Translations under genes and position numbers: made by a program
Shown here: positions 16,248 through 24,511 of the stretch, in pieces
Numbering within the stretch: the first letter of the stretch is position 1
How the letters are laid out: each line of letters opens with the position of its first letter
From: Micromonospora sp. NBC_00389
Lineage (GTDB): Bacteria; Actinomycetota; Actinomycetes; Mycobacteriales; Micromonosporaceae
Length of the DNA stretch: 64,000 nucleotides
Assembly: GCF_036059255.1 (NCBI RefSeq)
Contig: NZ_CP107947.1
Coordinates: 1,550,001 to 1,614,000 of the forward strand
Reading direction: 5' to 3'
The notes under the pieces: generated by a model
The model's database searches: none
What the model saw: only the letters and a program-made list of their open reading frames with translations
Told to the model about the DNA's origin: nothing

Positions 16248-17150
16248 ATGTCTGTGCCGAGCGATCCTGATCCCCGCCTCCAGTCGTACGCGGACCCGCA
16301 GCGGCTGGTCACCACCGAGTGGCTGGCCGAGCACCTGGGCGACGAGGGCCTCGTGGTGGTCGAGTCCGACGAGGACGTACTGCTCTACGAATCGGGTCAC
16401 ATCCCCGGTGCCGTCAAGGTCGACTGGCACCTGGACCTGAACGACCAGGTGACCCGGGACTACCTGGAAGCCACGAGCTTCGCTGAGATGTGCGCCGCCA
16501 AGGGCATCGGCCGGGGCGACACGGTGGTCTTCTACGGCGACAACTTCAACTGGTGGGCCGCATACGCCCTCTGGGTGTTCTCCCTCTTCGGCCACGCCGA
16601 CGTGCGGCTGCTCGACGGCGGCCGGCAGAAGTGGATCGCCGAGGGGCGTGAGGTGACCCGTGACAAGCCGGCCCGCCCCCGCGCCGACTACCCGGTGCCG
16701 CTGCGCGACGACACGCCGCTGCGGGCGTTCCGCGAGCAGGTGATGGCGCACATCGCCGTGGGTCGGCCGCTGGTCGACGTCCGGTCCCCGGGCGAGTACA
16801 CCGGCGAGATGCTGCACATGCCGGACTACCCGCAGGAGGGCGCGCTGCGCGGCGGGCACATCCCGGGTGCGGTCAACAAGCCGTGGAAGTCCGCCGCCAA
16901 CGAGGACGGCACGTTCAAGTCCTCCGACGAGCTGCGCGCGATCTACGCCGACCAGCTCGGGCTCAGCCCGGACGACGACGTGATCGCGTACTGCCGGATC
17001 GGTGAGCGGTCCAGCCACACCTGGTTCGTGCTGCGGCACCTGCTGGGCTACCCGCAGGTACGCAACTACGACGGCTCGTGGACCGAGTGGGGCAACCTGG
17101 TCCGGGCTCCCGTCGCAAAGGGCGACCAGCCCGGCGGCCTCGCCGCCTGA
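16248..17150 (+). CDS. sseA: Thiosulfate sulfurtransferase, tandem rhodanese
   Basis: 300 aa, two rhodanese domains. The N-terminal, inactive domain contains [20 protein letters not shown]; the C-terminal one carries the active-site loop [12 protein letters not shown], Cys249, of the CRxGxR type typical of thiosulfate-preferring SseA. It transfers sulfane sulfur to cyanide or thiols and could support Fe-S or thio-cofactor synthesis. ATG 16248 is preferred over an in-frame ATG at 16206; TAACTT (16235-16240) lies seven bases before it, so a leaderless transcript is possible. A strong bidirectional hairpin follows. Confidence 0.93.
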   Translation: MSVPSDPDPRLQSYADPQRLVTTEWLAEHLGDEGLVVVESDEDVLLYESGHIPGAVKVDWHLDLNDQVTRDYLEATSFAEMCAAKGIGRGDTVVFYGDNFNWWAAYALWVFSLFGHADVRLLDGGRQKWIAEGREVTRDKPARPRADYPVPLRDDTPLRAFREQVMAHIAVGRPLVDVRSPGEYTGEMLHMPDYPQEGALRGGHIPGAVNKPWKSAANEDGTFKSSDELRAIYADQLGLSPDDDVIAYCRIGERSSHTWFVLRHLLGYPQVRNYDGSWTEWGNLVRAPVAKGDQPGGLAA

Positions 17151-17171
17151 CCGGCACTGCCGCCTGACCCC

Positions 17172-17223
17172 CTGAGCACCTGTCCCCGCGCGACCATCCG
17201 GTTGCGCGGGGACAGGTGCTCAG
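17172..17223. terminator. Strong bidirectional terminator, sseA / anti-sigma-like gene
   Basis: A perfect 20-bp stem: arm 17172-17191 (CTGAGCACCTGTCCCCGCGC) and its complement at 17204-17223, loop of 12 nt. Its right arm contains the stop codon of the minus-strand gene ending at 17220, so one hairpin serves both convergent genes. Confidence 0.9.
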
Positions 17224-18404
17224 CCGGCCAGCGCCACCATGCCGGTCAGGTCGCGGACCACGCCGGTGACCTCGCCGGTCTCCGGGTGCCAGCGCACCAG
17301 GCCGCCCGGTTGCAGGCGGAGCAGGACGGCACCGCGGTTGTCCCAGCCCAGCACCTCGCAGCAGCCCTTCCACCGGTCCCGGCCCAGGTCGAGCACGTGG
17401 GCCACCGCACCGGTCCGGGCGTCCAGTACGGCCACCCCCTCGGCACCGTCGATCTCGCTGCTGGTGATCCACGCCGAGCGGGCCAGGCGTTCGCCGTGCA
17501 GCCAACCCCGGCCGTAGAACTCGTTGACCTGGTACGGCGCCGGCAGCACGGCACCGGTTACCTTCTGTTCGGAGCGGATCGTGCCCTCGCGGGCGGTCCG
17601 GCTGCGCAGGATGAGGTTGTCCCGCATGCCGCTCACCTCGACCAGCGCCGCCTCGCGGCCGGCCGCCGGGTCGGGCGCGACCAGGTCCCAGAGCGAGACG
17701 TCGAGCTCGCTGGCCGCGCCGGAGACCCGGTCCACCGCGTACGTCCGGTCGTCGCCGCCGACCAACACCCGGTCGTTCGCCCAGACCACCAGTTCCAGGT
17801 AGCCCTGAAGCGGGATGCGACGCACGGTCGCCGTGGTGAGGTCGACCATGATCAGCTCGTTGGTCTGCGCGAATGCGGCCGACCGGCCGTCCGGCGACAG
17901 CACTCCCGACTTCAGGGCGGGCGCCTGGTTGCCGCCCTCGTCCCGGGTGGGCGCCGGAGTCACCACGTCGAGACTGCGCACCACGCCGTCGTCCCCGAGC
18001 ACCCGGACGGGGCCGTCCGCGCGGTACTCCTCGAAGTCGATCGGCTGGAACAGCGCCAGTGCCCGTTGGACCGGCCGGGCGGAGAGCGGCACGGTCGCCG
18101 GGTCACCGAGCCGGGACAGCGGATCACGCGGAAAGGTCAGCTCGGCGGGGGCGCGCACCACCGGCCCGGCGTGGCTGGGCACGACGGTCGGCGCCACCGA
18201 GTGGTCCGGCGGCGAATCGGCGGGCGGTCGCATCGCGGCCACCGTGCCGCCACCGATCAGCGCCACGGCCAGGGCCGCCGCGCCGACGGACCGTCGGGTA
18301 CGCCGGGTACGCCGGGCCCGCTCCCAGCCGGCCACCGCGGGGTGGCTGGGCCGGACGTCCTCGACGCTGACGGTCAGCAGTTGACGTAGGTCCTGCTCGT
18401 TCAC
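17220..18404 (-). CDS. Membrane-anchored protein, probable sigma-factor partner
   Basis: 394 aa from GTG 18404. N-terminal ~30 cytosolic residues (EQDLRQLLTVSVEDVRPSHP) precede one transmembrane helix ([20 protein letters not shown]), and the remaining ~330 residues are an extracellular beta-rich domain with repeats like GRSAAFAQTNELIMVDLTTA and GAVLLRLQPGGLVRW, resembling a TolB/WD-like propeller. GTG overlaps the sigma-factor TGA by four bases (GTGA), so translation is coupled. Such partners of SigE-family factors act as anti-sigma proteins or their accessories, but no zinc HxxxCxxC motif is seen here, so the inhibitory role is inferred. Confidence 0.78.
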   Translation of the reverse strand: MNEQDLRQLLTVSVEDVRPSHPAVAGWERARRTRRTRRSVGAAALAVALIGGGTVAAMRPPADSPPDHSVAPTVVPSHAGPVVRAPAELTFPRDPLSRLGDPATVPLSARPVQRALALFQPIDFEEYRADGPVRVLGDDGVVRSLDVVTPAPTRDEGGNQAPALKSGVLSPDGRSAAFAQTNELIMVDLTTATVRRIPLQGYLELVVWANDRVLVGGDDRTYAVDRVSGAASELDVSLWDLVAPDPAAGREAALVEVSGMRDNLILRSRTAREGTIRSEQKVTGAVLPAPYQVNEFYGRGWLHGERLARSAWITSSEIDGAEGVAVLDARTGAVAHVLDLGRDRWKGCCEVLGWDNRGAVLLRLQPGGLVRWHPETGEVTGVVRDLTGMVALAG

Positions 18405-18958
18405 GGGTTCACCTCCAGGCCGGTGGCCAGGTCTCCGGGAGCAGCCGGGACCTCGCCCGAGCGGGCGTCCCGAGCCAGGTCCGGGGCCACCTCGCGGAGC
18501 CGGCGCAGCGCCGCGTGGCACTGGCTCTTCACGGTGCCGACGGTCACCCCGAGCGCTTCGGCGGTGGCGACCTCGGTGAGGTCCTCGTAGTAACGCAGTA
18601 CCAGCACGGCCCGCTGCCGGGGTGGCAACTGGCCCAGCGCGTGGTGCATCGTCAGCCGCAGCGTGCCGTCGCGGTCGGGCGCCACCTGCTCCGGCGGTGC
18701 GGCGCTGAGCCATTCCCGACGCCTGCGACGCCACCACGACACCGCGTCCCGGTACAGGATGGTTCGCACGTACGCGGCGGGGTCGCCGTCGCGTACCGAG
18801 GTCCAGCGCAGTGCCAGCTTCAGCAGCGCGTCCTGGAGGAGGTCCTCGGCCTGGTGCTGGTTGCCGCAGATCAGGTAGGCCGCACGCAGCAGCCGGTGCT
18901 GGTGGCTCTCCACGAAGGCGAGGTAACCCTCGCGCCCGTCGTCCGCCGCCGGTCCCAT
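18401..18958 (-). CDS. ECF RNA polymerase sigma factor, SigE family
   Basis: 185 aa from ATG 18958, chosen because GGGAGG lies upstream (complement of 18967-18972) and the fold starts right after. Region 2 reads GYLAFVESHQHRLLRAAYLI, then NQHQAEDLLQDALLKLALRW; region 4 has LPPRQRAVLVLRYYEDLTEV and the helix-turn-helix ATAEALGVTVGTVKSQCHAA. The SigE-family (actinobacterial, SigM-like) type is typical of Micromonospora and Streptomyces. It directs RNAP to a small regulon and is probably autoregulated. It is coupled to the membrane gene through a 4-bp overlap. Confidence 0.95.
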   Translation of the reverse strand: MGPAADDGREGYLAFVESHQHRLLRAAYLICGNQHQAEDLLQDALLKLALRWTSVRDGDPAAYVRTILYRDAVSWWRRRRREWLSAAPPEQVAPDRDGTLRLTMHHALGQLPPRQRAVLVLRYYEDLTEVATAEALGVTVGTVKSQCHAALRRLREVAPDLARDARSGEVPAAPGDLATGLEVNP

Positions 18959-19027
18959 CCGCCCACCTCCCGGCCGTCGCGTTCCCGCGTCACCTGCCAG
19001 ACGCACGGGGAGGGGGAAAAGGTTGGG

Positions 19028-19609
19028 TCAGTTCTCCGGCAGCCCGGTCAGGTAGCGCTGGAGGGTCGGTGCGATCCAGGAAACCAGCTCATCCGGATCC
19101 ATGTCCACCATGGGCGGCAGACGGACGATGTAGCGGGTGAAGGCGAGGCCGAGGATCTGGCTGGCCACCAGGCCGGCCCGGCGTGCGGTGGTTGCCGGGT
19201 CGGTGCCGAAGGTGGCCACGGTCGCGATGAGCTGGCCGGCGAAGATGTCGCGCATGCGCTCGGCCGCGCCCGGATTGGTGCTGGCGGTACGGAGTAGTGC
19301 CGTCAGCGTCTCGTCGCCCTCCCACCGGGTGAGGAAATGCCGGATCAACATCTCGCCCAGTTGCCCGAGCGGCACGGCGGTCAGGTCGGGCAGGCGTAGG
19401 TCGAACTCAGCCGCCGCCGCGAACAGCCCCTCCTTGTTGCCGTAGTAGCGCATCACCATCGACGGGTCGATCCGGGCGTCGGCGGCGATGGCCCGGATCG
19501 TGGCGCGTTCGTACCCATCGGCGGCGAACCGTTCGCGAGCGGCCCGCAGGATCGCCGCCCGGGTGGCGTCCGAGCGGCGGGGAGGGGTCGGGCGGGCGGG
19601 CGCCGTCAT
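19028..19609 (-). CDS. TetR/AcrR-family repressor
   Basis: 193 aa. N-terminal HTH is clear: RAAILRAARERFAADGYERA, then TIRAIAADARIDPSMVMRYY and GNKEGLF. The C-terminal ligand domain (LGEMLIRHFLTRWEGDETLT onward) is unrelated to a known ligand class. ATG 19609. It is divergent from the flavin monooxygenase gene with a 107-bp spacer that contains a perfect palindrome and a second motif, so repression of that enzyme by this TetR is very likely. The ligand is presumably the substrate of the enzyme. Confidence 0.93.
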   Translation of the reverse strand: MTAPARPTPPRRSDATRAAILRAARERFAADGYERATIRAIAADARIDPSMVMRYYGNKEGLFAAAAEFDLRLPDLTAVPLGQLGEMLIRHFLTRWEGDETLTALLRTASTNPGAAERMRDIFAGQLIATVATFGTDPATTARRAGLVASQILGLAFTRYIVRLPPMVDMDPDELVSWIAPTLQRYLTGLPEN

Positions 19610-19676
19610 GTCAACGACCGTATGCCAACGACTGTTGACTCACAATGAGCGGCGACCTAACGTTGCCAACAAGTGT

Positions 19677-19696
19677 TTGCCAACACGTGTTGGCAA
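19677..19696. promoter_or_regulatory. 20-bp palindromic operator, TetR / flavin monooxygenase
   Basis: TTGCCAACACGTGTTGGCAA is a perfect 20-bp palindrome in the divergent region. A half-site TTGCCAACA lies at 19663-19671, and TGCCAACGACTGTTG at about 19623-19637 is a looser version. This is the form expected of a TetR dimer site, and repeated half-sites imply cooperative binding. The neighbouring AACGATCGTT (19695-19704) is a second palindrome. Confidence 0.85.
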
Positions 19697-19716
19697 CGAT
19701 CGTTCCGGAGGTGGCC

Positions 19717-20874
19717 ATGCTGCCCACGAGTACGGACGTTCTGGTGGTGGGCGCCGGCCCCACCGGTCTCGCCACCGCGCTGACGCTGGCCCGACGCGGG
19801 GTCGAGGTGACCGTGCTGGACCAGCTGGCCGACCCGCCGTCGACCTCCCGCGCGGCCGTCGTACACGCGTACACCCTGGAGGTGCTGGACCGGATCGGCG
19901 CTGCGGCGCCGTTGGTGGCCCAGGGGGTGCGAGCGCCGCGCTTCACCGTCCGTGACCGGGACCGGGTGCTGCTGTCGGTGCCGTTCCACCAACTGCCGTC
20001 CCGTTTTCCCTACGCGCTGATGGTCTCCCAGGCGGTCACCGAGGCGGTGCTCACCGAGCAGTTGGCCGACCTCGGCGTCCGGGTGCGACGGCCGTGCCGG
20101 CTGACCGGCCTGAGCCGGAACGGCCACGGGGTGCTCGCGCAGATCGACGGGGAGGCGCTGCGCGCCCGGTTCGTGGTCGGCGCGGACGGCCTGCACAGCA
20201 CGGTCCGGCGGTTGGCCGGTATTGGCTTCACCGGCCCGAGCGACGAGGAGTCCTTTGTGCTCGCCGACATCCGGGTGCACAGCAGCCTGCCCCGCGACGA
20301 GGCGGCGCTCTTCCTCGCCCGCTCCGGGCCGCTGATCTGGGCGCCGCTCCCGGACGGGGTGGTCCGGCTGGTCGCCGCCGTGCCGACGGCCCCGGCCGAG
20401 CCGGATCCGGCCTACCTCCAGGCATTGCTCGACGAGCGCGGCCCGGCGCGGCGACCCGACCGGGTCACCGAGGTGCTCTGGGGTTCCCGGTTCCGGGTGC
20501 ACCACCGGATCGCCGACACGTTCCGGTCCGGGCCGGTGCTGCTGGCCGGCGACGCCGGACACGTGCACAGCCCCGCCGGCGGGCAGGGCATGAACCTCGG
20601 CATCTGCGACGCGGTGGCCCTCGGCACCGCGCTGGCCGACGTGCTGGACGGCGGCCCGGAGACGCTGCTCGACGACTACACCGCCCGGCAGCGCCCGATG
20701 GCGGAGGACGTGCTGAGCTTCGCCGCCGGGCTGACCCGGCTGGCCACCCTCTCCCCGGCCCGCCGGCCGGTCCGTGACGTGCTGCTCCGGCTGCTCGGTG
20801 TCGTGCCGCCGGCCCGTCGGCGGATCGCGCTGCGCCTGTCCGGGCTGTCCCACCGGGAACGGACGCCGGGCTAG
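19717..20874 (+). CDS. FAD-dependent monooxygenase (class A, PF01494 type)
   Basis: 385 aa. Start ATG 19717 follows CCGGAGGTGGCC. FAD-binding motif VLVVGAGPTGLATALTLARR (residues ~9-28), the DG motif VVGADGLHSTVRR about residue 160, and the GD motif LLAGDAGHVHSPAGGQGMNL near 280 are all present. Class A flavin hydroxylases use NAD(P)H and O2 to hydroxylate aromatic or polyketide substrates. The closest functional guess is a small-aromatic or antibiotic-modifying hydroxylase (tetracycline-degrading enzymes are one branch). Regulated by the divergent TetR. A longer in-frame start at 19645 would overlap the operator. Confidence 0.94.
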   Translation: MLPTSTDVLVVGAGPTGLATALTLARRGVEVTVLDQLADPPSTSRAAVVHAYTLEVLDRIGAAAPLVAQGVRAPRFTVRDRDRVLLSVPFHQLPSRFPYALMVSQAVTEAVLTEQLADLGVRVRRPCRLTGLSRNGHGVLAQIDGEALRARFVVGADGLHSTVRRLAGIGFTGPSDEESFVLADIRVHSSLPRDEAALFLARSGPLIWAPLPDGVVRLVAAVPTAPAEPDPAYLQALLDERGPARRPDRVTEVLWGSRFRVHHRIADTFRSGPVLLAGDAGHVHSPAGGQGMNLGICDAVALGTALADVLDGGPETLLDDYTARQRPMAEDVLSFAAGLTRLATLSPARRPVRDVLLRLLGVVPPARRRIALRLSGLSHRERTPG

Positions 20875-20877
20875 GCT
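20872..20877 (+). promoter_or_regulatory. Candidate -10 of a leaderless transcript (VanZ gene)
   Basis: TAGGCT followed by exactly six bases and the GTG at 20884. The same hexamer and spacing precede the TetR gene at 27544. Overlaps the last codons of the flavin monooxygenase. Confidence 0.55.
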
Positions 20878-20883
20878 GCGCCC

Positions 20884-21441
20884 GTGGGTCAGGTCTGGCG
20901 GGACTGGGGCGATGTCCTGCGCGCCGTGCTGGCCGGGCTGCCGCTGTTGGTCCTGGTCACCGCCGCCCTCGCCCGGCTGCGCCGGGACGCGCCGGCCGGT
21001 CAGGCGTGGCGACGCAGCATCGCCGAGGTGGGCGCGGTCGCCGGCACCCTGCCCTGGGTGTGGATGATCCTCACCCCGCGCGACGCGCCACGGCAGGTCA
21101 ACCCGGTGCCGCTGCGCGACCTGGCCGACCTGCTGACCGGACCGCCGACGACCGCGGTGGTTCAGGTGGTCGGCAACCTGCTGGTCTTCGCCGCCCTGGG
21201 CTTCTTCGCCCCGGTACGCCTCGCCGCGCTGACCAGCGTCGGTCGGCTCTTTCTGCTCGGCGCTGCCGGTTCGCTGCTGGTCGAGTCCCTCCAGTACGCG
21301 CTGGACCTCGGCCGCGTCTCCTCGGTGGACGACGTGCTGCTCAACGCGACGGGTGCGGCGCTGGGCGGGCTGCTGTCCCGCCGCTGGTGGGCGCGTCAGC
21401 CGGCGGCACCGGCCGCAGTGTCCACCACGCAGCGAGGGTGA
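20884..21441 (+). CDS. VanZ-family membrane protein
   Basis: 185 aa, GTG start. Four to five membrane helices: VLRAVLAGLPLLVLVTAALA, then GAVAGTLPWVWMILTPRD, VQVVGNLLVFAALGFFAP and LFLLGAAGSLLVESLQYAL. The VanZ fingerprint is visible in NLLVFAALGFFAP...GSLLVESLQYALDLGRVSSVDDVLLNATGA, with the conserved E-S-x-Q and D-D-x-x-x-N. VanZ proteins are linked to teicoplanin resistance and envelope stress; function is otherwise unknown. Starts 10 bp after the monooxygenase. The last 101 bp overlap the convergent MFS gene, which is unusual, and one of the two C-termini may be over-long. Confidence 0.88.
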   Translation: MGQVWRDWGDVLRAVLAGLPLLVLVTAALARLRRDAPAGQAWRRSIAEVGAVAGTLPWVWMILTPRDAPRQVNPVPLRDLADLLTGPPTTAVVQVVGNLLVFAALGFFAPVRLAALTSVGRLFLLGAAGSLLVESLQYALDLGRVSSVDDVLLNATGAALGGLLSRRWWARQPAAPAAVSTTQRG

Positions 21442-22600
21442 CCAGCGCGAACGTACCGGCCGCCGCACCCGCCACCGGCACCGTTCCGTACGCCGCGGCG
21501 ACCAGCCCGGCGAGCGCCGCGCCGACCGGTGCGGTGAGCAGCCCGACCATCCGCTGGGCGGCACCCACTCGACCGAGCAGCCCGGCCGGCACGTGCCGCT
21601 GCCCGTACGACGCGCACAGGCTGTTCCACACCACGGTGCCGGCGGCGAAGACGGCCAACGCGAACGCGCCCGGCACCGGATGCCGGGCCAGCGCGAACCC
21701 GGTCAACGCGACGGTCTGCGCGGCGAGCACCGCGCACAGCGCGGGCACCGTGCCGAACCGGGCGGCGAGCCGACCGGCCCCGAGCGCCCCTGCCACGCCG
21801 CCGAGAATCGCACTGGCGGCGAACAGCCCGTACCCGGACGGCGGCACCCGCAACACGTCCAGCGCGTAGAGCACCAGCACCGCCAGCACGCCGCTGATCG
21901 CCAGGTTGCACGCCGCCGCCAACAGGGTGACCCGCCACAGTGTCCGGTGCGCGCGCAGCCACCGCAGCCCCTCGACGATCTCGCCCCACACCGACCCGCG
22001 GCGCGCTCCCGTCGCCAAGCGGGGAGCGGATGTTGGGGTGAGGGCCAGCACGAGCAGGGCGGCCACGGCGAAGGTGACGGCGTCGATGGTGAACGGGAGG
22101 GCGGGGGCGACAGCGAAGAGCACGCCGGCGGCGGGCGCGCCGAGGAAACCACCGGCCACCGCGGTACCCGCCTGGAGCCGGCCGTTAGCCCGGGGTAACG
22201 CCGCCGGAGGCACCAGTGCGGGAAGCAGCGCGAACGAGGCGGAGTCGAAGAGGGTACCCAGCGCGGCGAGGAGGAACGCGGCCACCAGCAGCACCAGAAT
22301 GCTGGCCCGGTCGAGGGCGACCGCCGCGGCCAGCACCCCCACCACGGCCGCGCGGACCCCGTCCACCAGGGCCATCGTCCGCCGCCGGTCCCAGCGGTCC
22401 GCGTACACGCCTCCGAGCAGGCCGAAGAGCAGCGGCGGTAGCTGTCCGGCCACGGTCACCGCCGCGATGATCCGGGGGTCGCGGGTGAGCGTCGCGGCCA
22501 GCAGCGCCAGCGCCGGCGTCCGCAGCGCGTCGCCGAGCCGGGAGGAGACGGCGGCGGACCAGAGCAGCCGGAAGTCCCGACCGAGAGCGGAGGAGGTCAT
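21341..22600 (-). CDS. MFS transporter, enterobactin/macrolide-exporter-like
   Basis: 419 aa from the ATG at 22600, which starts directly at the fold with LGRDFRLLWSAAVSSRLGDA, the pattern of the EntS/MefA-like group. Twelve hydrophobic segments are seen; the A-loop YADRWDRRRTMALVDGVRAA is the family's motif A (GxLaDRxGrkxxl-like). Typical length. An in-frame extension to 22732 overlaps the promoter of the Hsp90 gene and is discarded. Exporter of an unknown small molecule or siderophore. The 3' end overlaps the convergent VanZ gene by 101 bp. It is divergent from the Hsp90 gene. Confidence 0.9.
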   Translation of the reverse strand: MTSSALGRDFRLLWSAAVSSRLGDALRTPALALLAATLTRDPRIIAAVTVAGQLPPLLFGLLGGVYADRWDRRRTMALVDGVRAAVVGVLAAAVALDRASILVLLVAAFLLAALGTLFDSASFALLPALVPPAALPRANGRLQAGTAVAGGFLGAPAAGVLFAVAPALPFTIDAVTFAVAALLVLALTPTSAPRLATGARRGSVWGEIVEGLRWLRAHRTLWRVTLLAAACNLAISGVLAVLVLYALDVLRVPPSGYGLFAASAILGGVAGALGAGRLAARFGTVPALCAVLAAQTVALTGFALARHPVPGAFALAVFAAGTVVWNSLCASYGQRHVPAGLLGRVGAAQRMVGLLTAPVGAALAGLVAAAYGTVPVAGAAAGTFALVTLAAWWTLRPVPPADAPTSGGTAARPAPHPSR

Positions 22601-22721
22601 GCCGGTGACCGTGCGGGTTCGACCGGGTCGAGAGTCAAGCCGCCCGGGCGAAAGGGGGACGCGCTCGTCGGTGATCATCGGTACGGTGGGCGCCGGCATC
22701 CGGACCGGGGAGAACTCAGGC

Positions 22722-24509
22722 GTGGACCACACCTTCCAGGTCGACCTCCGTGGCGTGGTCGATCTGCTCAGTCATCACCTCTACGGCAGCCCGCGGGTCT
22801 ACGTCCGCGAGCTGCTGCAGAACGCGGTGGACGCGATCACCGCCCGGCGTGCCGCCGAGCCGGACGCGCCCGCGCTGGTCCGCATCGAGCCGCCGGACAT
22901 CACCGGCGACGGCACGCTGCGGGTGCACGACACCGGCATCGGCCTGACCGAGGCGCAGGTGCACGAGCTGCTGGCCACCATCGGCCGCAGCTCCAAGCGG
23001 GACGAGCTGGGCTTCTCCCGGCACGAGTTCCTCGGGCAGTTCGGCATCGGCCTGCTCTCCTGCTTCCTGGTGGCCGACGAGATCCAGGTGCTCACCCGGC
23101 ACGGCGAGCACCCCACGGTCCGCTGGACCGGGTACGCCGACGGCCGCTACGCAGTGACGGTGGCGCCGCCGGAGGCCGCCCGCGCCGAGCCGGGCACCAC
23201 CGTCACGCTGGTGCCCCGCCGCGACGCCGACCAGTGGCTCACCACGCCGACCGTCACCGACCTGGCCCGGCTCTTCGGGTCGCTGCTGCCGGTCACCGTC
23301 CGGGTCGGCGACGTGGTCACCACCACCGGCGAACCGCCGTGGCCGACCACGCCGGGAGCACCGGTCGACCGCGCGGCGCTGATCAGGTACGCCCGGGAGA
23401 CGCTCGGCGTCGACCCGTTCGACGTGCTGCCGCTGGCCGTACCGGAGGCCGGGCTGACCGGTGTCGCTGTCATCCTGCCCACCCCGGTGAACCCGGCGGC
23501 CCGAGCCGGGCACCGGGTGTACCTCAAGCGGATGCTGCTCACCGAGAACGCCGACGGGCTGCTGCCGGACTGGGCGTTCTTCGCGCACTGCGTGGTGGAC
23601 GCCAGCGAGCTGCGCCCCACCGCCAGCCGGGAGGCCCTCTACGAGGACACCCTGCTGACCGAGACCCGGGAGGCGCTCGGCGACCAGGTACGCGGCTGGC
23701 TGGTCCGGCTGGCGCGGCACGACCCGCACCGGTTGGCCGAGTTCCTCCAGGTGCACCACCTCGGCGTGAAGGCGCTGGCGCTGCACGACGACGAGATGCT
23801 CCGGCTGGTCGACCGGTGGTGGCCGATGGACAGCAACGTCGGCACGCTCACCCTCGCCGAGTTCCGGGAGCGCTACGGGGTGCTCCGCTACGCGGCGAGC
23901 CTCGACGAGTTCCGCCAGCTCGCCGCCGTTGCCGCCGCACAGGACCTGGCGGTGGTCAACGCCGGCTACACGTACGACACCGAGCTGATCGAGCGGCTGC
24001 CGGTGGTGGACCGCTCGGTGCTGATCGAGCGGCTGGAGCCGAGCGACCTCACCACCCGCTTCGAAGGCCTCGACCCGCACGTGGAGCTGGCGCTACGGCC
24101 GTTCCTCACCGCCGCGCAGCGAGCCGTCGAGCGCTCCGGCTGCGAGGTGGTCATCCGGGCGTACGACCCGGTCTCGCTGCCGGCGCTCTACCTGGTCAGC
24201 CGGTCCGCGGCGTTCAACGACCAGCTCGCGGCCAGCCGGGACCGGGCCGACGAGCTGTGGGGCGGGGTGCTCGACGCGCTCGCCGCCACCGCGCCGCCGG
24301 ACCGCCCGCAGTTGGTGCTCAACCACCGCAACCCGCTGGTCCGCCGCGTCACCACGCTGACCGACCCGGAGCTGGTCGGGCTCGCCGTCGAGGCGCTGTA
24401 CGGGCAGGCGTTGCTGCTCGGCCACCATCCGATCCGTGCGGCCGATGCCGCGCTGCTGAACGATTCCTTCCTCGGCCTGCTCGGCCGGGCCGTGCCGGGA
24501 CAGGAGTGA
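22722..24509 (+). CDS. Hsp90-family chaperone (HtpG-like), divergent
   Basis: 595 aa from GTG 22722 (E. coli HtpG is 624). The GHKL ATPase is intact: VRELLQNAVDAI with catalytic Glu30 and Mg-binding Asn34, LRVHDTGIGL with Asp70, and EFLGQFGIGLLSCFLVADE (glycine-rich lid strap near residue 110). The lid segment between them is shorter than in HtpG. Middle-domain motif YLKRMLLTENADGLLPDWAF and PTASREALYED correspond to the HtpG client/ATP-contact region. The C-terminal dimerisation region is less recognisable. GGGGAG precedes the start by about ten bases, and TACGGT at 22682-22687 is a possible -10. Three bases separate it from the TPR gene, so the two form an operon. Confidence 0.92.
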   Translation: MDHTFQVDLRGVVDLLSHHLYGSPRVYVRELLQNAVDAITARRAAEPDAPALVRIEPPDITGDGTLRVHDTGIGLTEAQVHELLATIGRSSKRDELGFSRHEFLGQFGIGLLSCFLVADEIQVLTRHGEHPTVRWTGYADGRYAVTVAPPEAARAEPGTTVTLVPRRDADQWLTTPTVTDLARLFGSLLPVTVRVGDVVTTTGEPPWPTTPGAPVDRAALIRYARETLGVDPFDVLPLAVPEAGLTGVAVILPTPVNPAARAGHRVYLKRMLLTENADGLLPDWAFFAHCVVDASELRPTASREALYEDTLLTETREALGDQVRGWLVRLARHDPHRLAEFLQVHHLGVKALALHDDEMLRLVDRWWPMDSNVGTLTLAEFRERYGVLRYAASLDEFRQLAAVAAAQDLAVVNAGYTYDTELIERLPVVDRSVLIERLEPSDLTTRFEGLDPHVELALRPFLTAAQRAVERSGCEVVIRAYDPVSLPALYLVSRSAAFNDQLAASRDRADELWGGVLDALAATAPPDRPQLVLNHRNPLVRRVTTLTDPELVGLAVEALYGQALLLGHHPIRAADAALLNDSFLGLLGRAVPGQE

Positions 24510-24511
24510 GC

